Shown: in pieces, positions 1 to 4,909 of the stretch | Layout of the letters: each line of letters starts with the position of its first letter | Position numbering within the stretch: position 1 is the stretch's first letter | Assembly: GCA_041672385.1 (NCBI GenBank) | Contig: JBAYZQ010000146.1 | Coordinates: forward strand, 1-5,788 | Length of the DNA: 5,788 nt | Reading direction: 5' to 3' | Origin: JBAYZQ01 sp041672385 | Lineage (GTDB): Bacteria > Spirochaetota > Spirochaetia > Sphaerochaetales > Sphaerochaetaceae | Made by a program: the position numbers and the translations under genes | The notes under the pieces: model-generated | What the model saw: the letters and a program-made list of their open reading frames with translations, nothing else | What the model was told of the DNA's origin: nothing | Database searches by the model: none

Positions 1-1
1 C

Positions 2-541
2 CTAGCCCTTCATGCAATTAAAATGATAAGCAAATATCTTCTTGATTCTTATGAGGGTAACAAAGAAGCAAGAGAAAGAATGCATAATGCTCAGTGTTTA
101 GCTGGTATGGCTTTCAGTAGTGCATTATTAGGTATTGTTCACTCAATGGCTCATAAAACAGGAGCAGCTTATTCTGGTGGACATATTGTTCATGGATGTG
201 CTAATGCAATGTATCTTCCAAAGGTAATTAAATTCAATGCAGTAAATCCTGAAGCAAAAACTCGTTATGAAGAGATTTCTACTTTCCTTGGTCTTGAACC
301 TACAGTGGATGCTCTTATAGCTCATTTGTTAAAAATGAATACTCAATTAAGCATTCCAACATGTATTAAAGAGTATGAAGGTTCAATTATTGATGAAAAA
401 GAATTCTTAGAAAAACTTGACAAAGTTGCAACACTTGCTGTTGGAGATGCTTGTACTGGAAGTAACCCTAGAGAGATTAATCCAGAACAAATGGCAAAAC
501 TATTGAAAGCTTGTTACTACAATACAGAGGTAGACTTCTAA
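2..541 (+). CDS. Iron-containing alcohol dehydrogenase, C-terminal part (5' end cut by window)
   Basis: This is the C-terminal 179 residues of a group III (iron-dependent) alcohol dehydrogenase, which interconverts aldehydes and alcohols with NAD(P)H in fermentation. The frame is open to the left edge and begins LALHAIKMI, matching the helix just after the first metal ligands, so the ATG at 23 is internal. The metal-site segment VHSMAHKTGA...HIVHGCANAMYLP is clear. By alignment with E. coli FucO, the His codons at 140-142 and 191-193 supply two Fe ligands, and the His at 152-154 is the conserved catalytic one. The loop between them is three residues longer than in FucO, and VHG replaces the usual PHG. 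The C-terminus CTGSNPREI...YYNTEVDF is typical of the family. It could be a stand-alone enzyme of about 390 residues or the ADH half of a bifunctional AdhE; the missing N-terminus prevents a choice. A strong terminator follows directly. Confidence 0.93.
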   Translation, partial: LALHAIKMISKYLLDSYEGNKEARERMHNAQCLAGMAFSSALLGIVHSMAHKTGAAYSGGHIVHGCANAMYLPKVIKFNAVNPEAKTRYEEISTFLGLEPTVDALIAHLLKMNTQLSIPTCIKEYEGSIIDEKEFLEKLDKVATLAVGDACTGSNPREINPEQMAKLLKACYYNTEVDF

Positions 542-558
542 TAATTAGAAATCCAAAC

Positions 559-593
559 AAAAGCCTGAAGGACCCGCTCTTTCAGGTTTTTTT
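559..593 (+). terminator. Intrinsic terminator after the alcohol dehydrogenase
   Basis: The stem CCTGAAGG (564-571) pairs with CTTTCAGG (579-586) around the 7-base loop ACCCGCT, with one G-T wobble. The flanking A-rich bases 559-563 pair with the first Ts, and a run of seven T follows (587-593). It starts 17 bases after the dehydrogenase stop and separates that gene from the peroxiredoxin promoter. Confidence 0.92.
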
Positions 594-595
594 AT

Positions 596-624
596 TTGCC
601 TTTATTTCACTTTATGCTTATACT
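596..624 (+). promoter_or_regulatory. Candidate sigma70-type promoter for the peroxiredoxin gene
   Basis: A -35-like TTGCCT (596-601, four of six consensus bases) and a -10 TATACT (619-624, five of six) are separated by exactly 17 bases and begin just after the upstream terminator's T-run. The predicted start is near 631, giving a leader of only about 12 bases that consists almost entirely of the Shine-Dalgarno AAGGAG (631-636), six bases before the ATG at 643. The call rests on consensus matching in AT-rich DNA. Confidence 0.5.
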
Positions 625-632
625 ATTAATAA
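618..632 (+). promoter_or_regulatory. PerR-box-like operator overlapping the peroxiredoxin -10
   Basis: The 15-mer TTATACTATTAATAA matches 11 of the 14 defined positions of the Bacillus PerR box (TTATAATnATTATAA) and keeps both outer TTAT/ATAA arms. It covers the -10 hexamer and the predicted start, where a repressor would block initiation. PerR is a peroxide-sensing Fur-family repressor that often controls peroxiredoxins. Chance matches are common in AT-rich DNA, so this is only a candidate. Confidence 0.3.
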
Positions 633-642
633 GGAGTGAATT

Positions 643-1311
643 ATGGATGATATAAAGACAACAACAGCAGGACTTGGGGACATGTTTCCAGAAATGACAG
701 TTAAAACTACTCAAGGTGTTAAACACCTACCTGAAGATTATAAGGGAGAATGGGTAGTTCTTTTCAGCCACCCTGGTGATTTTACCCCTGTATGTACAAC
801 GGAATTTATTGGATTTTCAAAAAAAATGAAAGAATTTGACGCTTTGAATACTAAACTAATTGGTCTTTCAGTTGATCAGCTTCAATCACATTTGAAATGG
901 GTTGAATGGATTAATGCAAACTCTGACACAACTATAAAGTTTCCTATCATAGCAGATGAACTTGGAATAGTAGCCACAAAACTTGGAATGCTACACAAGG
1001 CAAAAGGGACAAACACTGTTCGTGCAGTTTACATCTTAGATGATAAAGGCGTAATAAGACTAACAATGTTTTATCCACAGGAAGTAGGACGAAGTGTTAA
1101 TGAAGTTCTTAGAGCTCTTAAAGCACTTCAAATTTCAACTAAGAATGGTGTAGCTTGTGCCGAAAATTACCCTGATAACGATTATATTGGAAAGAATAAA
1201 GTTATTATTCCTCCAGCATCAACCGAAAAGGAAATTGAACAACGCAAAGAAGCTGTAAGAAAAGGTGAATTAGAATCCAAAGATTGGTGGCTTTGTTACA
1301 GAAATCTTTAA
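643..1311 (+). CDS. Peroxiredoxin, Prx6 (1-Cys-type) subfamily
   Basis: A complete 222-residue thiol peroxidase of the AhpC/TSA superfamily, Prx6 group, which reduces H2O2 and organic hydroperoxides in the cytoplasm. The active-site motif PGDFTPVCTTEF places the peroxidatic cysteine at C51 with P44 and T48. R127 (NTVRAVYI) and R150 (YPQEVGR) match the conserved arginines of the family. The C-terminal dimerisation arm typical of Prx6 is present, ending in DWWLCYRNL. Two further cysteines, C172 and C218, are present. C218 lies where archaeal and some bacterial members carry resolving cysteines, so a strict 1-Cys mechanism is not assured. The ATG start is supported by AAGGAG six bases upstream. 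The gene is monocistronic, with its own promoter and terminators on both sides. No electron donor such as thioredoxin or rubredoxin is encoded nearby. Confidence 0.95.
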   Translation: MDDIKTTTAGLGDMFPEMTVKTTQGVKHLPEDYKGEWVVLFSHPGDFTPVCTTEFIGFSKKMKEFDALNTKLIGLSVDQLQSHLKWVEWINANSDTTIKFPIIADELGIVATKLGMLHKAKGTNTVRAVYILDDKGVIRLTMFYPQEVGRSVNEVLRALKALQISTKNGVACAENYPDNDYIGKNKVIIPPASTEKEIEQRKEAVRKGELESKDWWLCYRNL

Positions 1312-1330
1312 ACCTTACTTTTTTAAACAC

Positions 1331-1363
1331 AAACCTATCTTTTTATTAAGATAGGTTTTTTTT
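1331..1363 (+). terminator. Intrinsic terminator of the peroxiredoxin, inside the 3' end of mobB
   Basis: A perfect 11-base inverted repeat, AAACCTATCTT (1331-1341) and AAGATAGGTTT (1348-1358), surrounds a 6-base loop and is followed by Ts to 1363. It begins 20 bases after the peroxiredoxin stop. The right arm and T-run are also the last codons of the convergent mobB, whose stop (1346-1348) sits at the loop/stem junction. On the - strand the same hairpin is followed by TTTGTGTTT-like sequence, so it may act weakly in both directions and end the mol/mob operon too. Confidence 0.9.
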
Positions 1364-1837
1364 AAGATCTTTTATAATAAAAGATACAAGTCCAGAGTAA
1401 TCGTCTAAATCAAATTGATTACAAGAACAATTTAATTTTTCATCACTACAAATTGCAAAGCAATCATTAGCATTTATTCGCAAAGGATTACCACTATTTT
1501 TCCTAAAAATTCCAATTTTCTTCCAGTTTCCATGAGAATATCCTTCGCTCAGAATTAAATCCACACCTTCAATTCGATCTAATACCTTATTAATATCTAC
1601 AAATCTATTCTCAATGAAAGCACATTTCGAAGAGGAAAGAACCACAGTAATATCGCTACCTGCTTTACTCATCCGGTAGCTATCCTTCCCTTCTTTATCA
1701 ATTTCAAAATCATGAGCATCGTGTTTTATTGCAGCAACTTTATAACCCCGTTTTTTTAGTTCTTTAATCAACTCAACCATAACAGTAGTCTTTCCAGTTC
1801 CAGAATAGGCAATCAAACTATAAACCGGTATTTTCAT
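1346..1837 (-). CDS. mobB: MobB, GTP-binding protein of molybdopterin guanine dinucleotide synthesis
   Basis: A complete 163-residue P-loop protein of the MobB family, close to the E. coli length (about 175). MobB binds GTP and is thought to help MobA attach GMP to molybdopterin, giving the guanine dinucleotide cofactor of DMSO-reductase-family and formate-dehydrogenase-type enzymes. The P-loop is AYSGTGKTT (residues 10-18). The MobB signatures AIKHDAHDFEIDKEGKDSYRM (from 36) and LILSEGY (94-100) closely follow the E. coli protein. An unusual cluster, C126, C130, C137 and C139, occupies a region that has no cysteine in E. coli MobB. It is the last gene of the operon; its ATG lies four bases after the binding-protein stop with only a weak GTGGA ribosome site, so translation is probably coupled. 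Its final codons coincide with the peroxiredoxin terminator. No mobA, moeA or molybdoenzyme is in the window. Confidence 0.9.
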   Translation of the reverse strand: MKIPVYSLIAYSGTGKTTVMVELIKELKKRGYKVAAIKHDAHDFEIDKEGKDSYRMSKAGSDITVVLSSSKCAFIENRFVDINKVLDRIEGVDLILSEGYSHGNWKKIGIFRKNSGNPLRINANDCFAICSDEKLNCSCNQFDLDDYSGLVSFIIKDLKKNLS

Positions 1838-1841
1838 ATTA

Positions 1842-2852
1842 TTATTCCACTATAATTTCAAACTTTTCTTTTGTTAAATTATTATGATAGAATAAATTAA
1901 AGAATTTGCGAGCTTCATCATAAAAATTAAAAGAACATTCTTCTGGGTATAAAGTAGTTTCTAACCAAAACATTCCAAGATAGCGTTGTACTGAAGGTGG
2001 AAAGCCCAACCAATTATAAGGACTACTTGGAACTTCATAGAAATTTCCCGTTCTTATGGCTTTCAAACCTCGCCAAATATAATTCCTTGAAACCTTTGAG
2101 TAAACTGATCCAGGGGCAAAAAGAATAACCTCTGGTTGCCAAATCAAAAGCTGCTCCATGTCAATTTCATTCCCTGTTCCCTTGGAAGTTGGATTATCAA
2201 TAACAGCAATATTATCAGTAAGTAAATTTAAAAGTTCTGCATGGTAAGATTGATTTGCTATTACATTAAGTCCTTTATCTCCCAAAAGATAAACACATTT
2301 CTTTTTACTAATACCTTCAAGATCTTTTAATACCAAAGAATAAGTACTTTCACAGTATTGAGCAAGTGTTTCAGCTTCTTTTTCCATATCAAGTAATTTA
2401 CCTAGTTGGCGGAAGGCTTCTCCATAACTGTCCAAATAACAGGAAATATGAACCGTTGGAATATTTGTCTTTTTTTGAATATCATTCATGTCCTCTATAA
2501 TACTACCCTTTGGTTCTCCCATATCAATTATCACATCCGGGTGAGTTGATAGTAAAGATTCCAGGTTAAGTTTCCCATGGGTTCCATACAGTTGTCCTAG
2601 AATTGGAAGACTTTGGTATTTTTCGGGAAAAACTTCTTTTTCTTCTTCGGTCATGGTAGTCGAAAATCCCACTAGTTTATCAGGGGCAAGAGCAAAAACC
2701 ATCATTTGAGCAAGTGGCCCAGTAACCACAACATTTTGAATTTCTTCTTTTTTCAAATCAACTTTTCTTCCAGTTGAATCGGTGAAACTGTAACTCATTG
2801 CTGAAAAAACAACCAAGGTAACAAGCACCATAACTAGTAAAAATTTTTTCAT
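1842..2852 (-). CDS. Periplasmic solute-binding protein of a type II ABC importer, probable molybdate/tungstate binder (MolA-like)
   Basis: A complete 336-residue protein of the FecB/BtuF/TroA-like fold (COG0614 class), which delivers a ligand to the permease encoded upstream. Residues 1-20 are a signal peptide (MKK, then a hydrophobic run to FSAMS) with a likely signal peptidase I site after S20. There is no lipobox cysteine, so the protein is probably soluble in a periplasm. Mature features include an N-terminal TDSTGRKVDL strand, VTGPLAQMMVFALAPDKLVGF (from 43), LESLLSTHPDVIID (97-110), a linker helix near 140-182, and the C-terminal PYNWLGFPPSVQRYLG (278-293). The last motif resembles the NW..RPPS..R.LG segment I associate with MolA-type proteins. 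AGGAG lies six bases before the ATG and overlaps the ATPase stop codon. MobB, four bases downstream, favours an Mo/W oxyanion ligand; a siderophore or corrinoid remains the alternative. Confidence 0.85.
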   Translation of the reverse strand: MKKFLLVMVLVTLVVFSAMSYSFTDSTGRKVDLKKEEIQNVVVTGPLAQMMVFALAPDKLVGFSTTMTEEEKEVFPEKYQSLPILGQLYGTHGKLNLESLLSTHPDVIIDMGEPKGSIIEDMNDIQKKTNIPTVHISCYLDSYGEAFRQLGKLLDMEKEAETLAQYCESTYSLVLKDLEGISKKKCVYLLGDKGLNVIANQSYHAELLNLLTDNIAVIDNPTSKGTGNEIDMEQLLIWQPEVILFAPGSVYSKVSRNYIWRGLKAIRTGNFYEVPSSPYNWLGFPPSVQRYLGMFWLETTLYPEECSFNFYDEARKFFNLFYHNNLTKEKFEIIVE

Positions 2853-2861
2853 AATACTCTC

Positions 2862-3641
2862 CTAATTTATCATAAAAGTCGGTGCCATAAAACGGATTTT
2901 GTCTTTATAAAGGCTTACCATCTCTACATCTACTTTGTACATTTTTTTTATTAACGCACTATCCATTATTATTTTTGGATCTCCATTTGCTAAAATCTTT
3001 TTATCCTGTAATGCTACAATACGGTCAGAGAACATAAAAGCCTGTTCGGGATTATGGGTTGAAAGAATAACGGTTAATCCTTTTATTGCCAAATTTTTAA
3101 CTTTTTCTAATACTTCTAACTGGTTCCCATAATCAAGATTGGCAGTTATTTCATCTAGAATAAGAACTTTAGTATTCTGTGCAATTGCTCTAGCTATTAG
3201 AACTAGTTGTCTTTCCCCACCACTAAGATTTTGATATTCTCGATCTTTTAAATAGTAAATACCAAGATCTTTTAAAGCTTCTTCAACCACTTTTTTTTGA
3301 GTTAATCCAGGGCTTTGCCATGCTAAAGAAGAGCTACTAGTTCCCATTAAAACCATCTCAAAAACACTATAATTGAAAGAGGGATAACTGGATTGAGGTA
3401 CATATGCTATCATTCTTGATAGTTCATGTTGATTTAAGTTTTTAAGTTTTTTATCCTCAATTATTATATCGCCCTTATAGTGTTTAAAAAGGCCTAAAAT
3501 GCATTTGAATAAGGTTGATTTTCCTGCTCCATTTGCTCCTAAAAGCGAAGTAATTTGACCTTGTTCGGCTTTAAAGCTTATATTTTCTAAAATCGGTCGC
3601 TCTGCATATTTAAAAGAAAGATTTTTGACTTCTACACTCAT
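2862..3641 (-). CDS. ABC transporter ATPase, FecE/BtuD/MolC class
   Basis: A complete 259-residue cytoplasmic ATPase that drives the importer. All nucleotide-binding motifs are intact: Walker A GANGAGKST (35-43), Q-loop VPQ (Q83), signature LSGGERQ (139-145), Walker B VLILDE (159-164), D-loop NLD (168-170) and switch H196. The stretch YSVFEMVLMG after the Q-loop is typical of the metal-chelate importer class. The REYQNLSGGERQLVLIARAIAQ segment is close to what I recall of H. influenzae MolC (REFTSLSGGQRQLILIARAIA), but iron-siderophore ATPases also share much of this. The ATG overlaps the permease stop as ATGA (3638-3641) and is preceded by an AAAGGGG ribosome site, so the two subunits are translationally coupled. 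The substrate cannot be read from the ATPase alone. Confidence 0.93.
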   Translation of the reverse strand: MSVEVKNLSFKYAERPILENISFKAEQGQITSLLGANGAGKSTLFKCILGLFKHYKGDIIIEDKKLKNLNQHELSRMIAYVPQSSYPSFNYSVFEMVLMGTSSSSLAWQSPGLTQKKVVEEALKDLGIYYLKDREYQNLSGGERQLVLIARAIAQNTKVLILDEITANLDYGNQLEVLEKVKNLAIKGLTVILSTHNPEQAFMFSDRIVALQDKKILANGDPKIIMDSALIKKMYKVDVEMVSLYKDKIRFMAPTFMIN

Positions 3642-4657
3642 TTCTTTTTCCCCTTTCTAATCATTAAATACAAAAAGAAGGGTGCCCCAACAAAAGAGGT
3701 AAGAATACCAAGTGGAATCTCAGAAACCAATAAATTCCTTGCTATATCATCTACTAAAAGAAGAAATAATCCGCCCATCAAAGCAGAAATTGGAAAAAGT
3801 TTCCGATAATCATTTCCTACTAATTTTCTCGCTAAATTAGGAATTACAAGACCTACCCAGCTTATTACACCACAACAAGCTACTGTAGAACTAGTAATAA
3901 GGGTTGCACAAAACAATGCTAATATACGAAGTTTTGAAGTATTAACACCAATACTTCTTGCTTCATCTTCACTTAAGGTTAATATATTTAATCTCCAACG
4001 GAAGATGAAAAGAGGAATAAAACCAATTAATAATGGCACTAAAATAAAAAGTAGATTTTCATAACTACTCCCACCTAAACCTCCCATTAACCAATATGTA
4101 ATCTCAGGAAGTTTATCATTTGGGTCGGCTATCAATTTAATCAAACTAGTGGAGGCTGAAAATATTGAACTTATCATAATTCCAGCTAAAATGATGCTCA
4201 AGATTTGTTTATCTCCAAATCGACTTCCAATTAAATATACTAAAAAGATAGAAAATAACCCAAAAATAAAGGCAGAAGAAAATACTAGGTTTTCTGGTAA
4301 AGATATTAATATTCCAAGAACTGCTCCAAAAGCAGAGGCTGAAGAAGTTCCAAGAACATTTGGTGAAGCCATGGGGTTCTGAAAAACTCCTTGATAAACA
4401 CATCCAGAAATTGATAAGCCCATCCCAACTAAAACTGCAATTAGTATTCTAGGAAGTCTTATCCCAAACAAAACCAGTTCAACTTCTATTTTCCAATCCT
4501 GTTTTATAGTAATGATTTTAGAAAGTAGAATTTTGATAATAGTACCTATGCTAATATTATAACGACCTAGTCCAAAAGAAAAAATCATTGTAAACAGTAA
4601 GACAATTATCAAAGAAAGGATAACAAGAGAAAATGTTGCCTTAGATTCTTTTTCCAC
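3638..4657 (-). CDS. FecCD/BtuC-family permease of a type II ABC importer (MolB-like)
   Basis: A complete permease of about 339 residues, the usual length for FecCD proteins, which have about ten membrane helices and work as homodimers. Hydrophobic segments run throughout. Conserved blocks are RLPRILIAVLVGMGLSISG and VYQGVFQNPMASPNVLG in the N-terminal half, WLMGGLGG near the middle, the ATPase-coupling region EDEARSIGVNTSKLR, and GVISWVGLVIPNLAR then PLGILTSFVGAPFFLYLM at the end. The frame extends to a TTG at 4669, but I prefer the GTG at 4657-4655, because TGGAG lies six bases upstream of it and the TTG has no good ribosome site (the TGGAG even overlaps it). It is the first gene of a four-gene operon with ATPase, binding protein and mobB, behind a roughly 200-base structured leader. 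The Mo/W substrate is inferred from context. Confidence 0.9.
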   Translation of the reverse strand: MEKESKATFSLVILSLIIVLLFTMIFSFGLGRYNISIGTIIKILLSKIITIKQDWKIEVELVLFGIRLPRILIAVLVGMGLSISGCVYQGVFQNPMASPNVLGTSSASAFGAVLGILISLPENLVFSSAFIFGLFSIFLVYLIGSRFGDKQILSIILAGIMISSIFSASTSLIKLIADPNDKLPEITYWLMGGLGGSSYENLLFILVPLLIGFIPLFIFRWRLNILTLSEDEARSIGVNTSKLRILALFCATLITSSTVACCGVISWVGLVIPNLARKLVGNDYRKLFPISALMGGLFLLLVDDIARNLLVSEIPLGILTSFVGAPFFLYLMIRKGKKK

Positions 4658-4663
4658 AGATAT

Positions 4664-4668
4664 CTCCA
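4664..4668 (-). promoter_or_regulatory. Ribosome binding site that sets the permease start
   Basis: On the - strand TGGAG (4668-4664) is followed by the six-base spacer ATATCT and then GTG (4657-4655). This spacing argues that the GTG, not the in-frame TTG at 4669-4667, is the start. The TTG itself overlaps the ribosome site. Confidence 0.6.
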
Positions 4669-4710
4669 AATGTTAAGTCTTCCGTAGAAAAAGAAATAAA
4701 ACAATACACA

Positions 4711-4742
4711 GAAAAACCCCAGTAAAAATACAGGTGATTTTC
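4711..4742 (-). terminator. Weak hairpin with T-run: possible expression platform of the leader RNA
   Basis: On the - strand GAAAATCACCTGTA (4742-4729) can fold onto TACTGGGGTTTTTC (4724-4711) over a TTTT loop, with three mismatches in 14 positions. The 3' arm ends in five Ts, and T-rich sequence continues to about 4686. It lies directly after the 3' strand of the leader's closing stem and some 50-80 bases before the permease start, where a riboswitch attenuator would be expected. The stem is imperfect, so its function is uncertain. Confidence 0.35.
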
Positions 4743-4857
4743 CCTCCTTTTCAAACACGGAAGGCTTTACCGTTTTCAGTAAAACCCTAAAAACCCATAA
4801 AATGGATTTCGGTCTAAAAACCTTAGATTACCCTTAGGTTAATAGACTCGGAGTCGA
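4741..4857 (-). promoter_or_regulatory. Structured leader RNA, candidate molybdenum/tungsten cofactor (Moco/Tuco-like) riboswitch
   Basis: The leader of the permease operon folds into a compact junction. A closing stem pairs CTCC (4853-4850) with GGAG (4747-4744). Hairpin A is GTCTA/TAGAC (4847-4843 with 4816-4812) plus inner AACCT/AGGTT. Hairpin B spans 4809-4791 (8 pairs, TTT loop). Hairpin C spans 4788-4761 (12 pairs including three wobbles, AAAA loop). Only two bases separate neighbouring hairpins. The single-stranded 3' tail GCCTTCCG...TTTGAAAAGGAG resembles the 3' core of the E. coli moaA Moco riboswitch as I remember it (GCCUCCCG...CUGGAAAGGUG). Moco RNAs are known to precede Mo transport and cofactor genes, and variants with a reduced P3 have been proposed to sense the tungsten cofactor. 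One reservation: the P2 helix of the E. coli RNA has no obvious counterpart here. AAAGGAGGG is not a ribosome site, because no start codon follows. Confidence 0.55.
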
Positions 4858-4862
4858 AAATC

Positions 4863-4891
4863 ATTATATTATGTGAGATTTTTAAAAGCAA
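4863..4891 (-). promoter_or_regulatory. Promoter of the permease-ATPase-binding protein-mobB operon
   Basis: On the - strand a perfect -10 TATAAT (4868-4863) lies 17 bases after TTGCTT (4891-4886), which matches the -35 TTG. Transcription should begin near 4856, at the first bases of the leader's closing stem, giving an untranslated leader of about 200 bases. No hairpin terminator is evident between the ilvE stop (4910) and this promoter, so readthrough from ilvE is possible. Confidence 0.65.
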
Positions 4892-4909
4892 GTATAAATT
4901 TTAGTAAAA

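Noticed and set aside
143..325. Open frame on the - strand inside the alcohol dehydrogenase
   Set aside because: It lies opposite a well-conserved enzyme, has no family features and no ribosome site worth noting; a shadow frame.
2935..3132. Open frame on the + strand inside the ABC ATPase
   Set aside because: Antisense to the conserved C-terminal half of the ATPase, with low-complexity composition; a shadow frame.
4149..4403. Open frames on both strands inside the permease (+ 4149-4382 and - 4209-4403)
   Set aside because: Both overlap the conserved FecCD core in other frames and resemble no protein I recognise; shadow frames of a low-GC gene.
4742..4750. AAAGGAGGG on the - strand as a strong ribosome binding site for a leader peptide
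   Set aside because: No ATG, GTG or TTG follows at usable spacing, and GGAG is better explained as the 3' strand of the leader's closing stem.
4670..4909. Cobalamin or FMN riboswitch ahead of the BtuC-like permease
   Set aside because: The hallmark cobalamin box (AGYCAGRAGACCTGCC-like) and the FMN core motifs are absent on the - strand.
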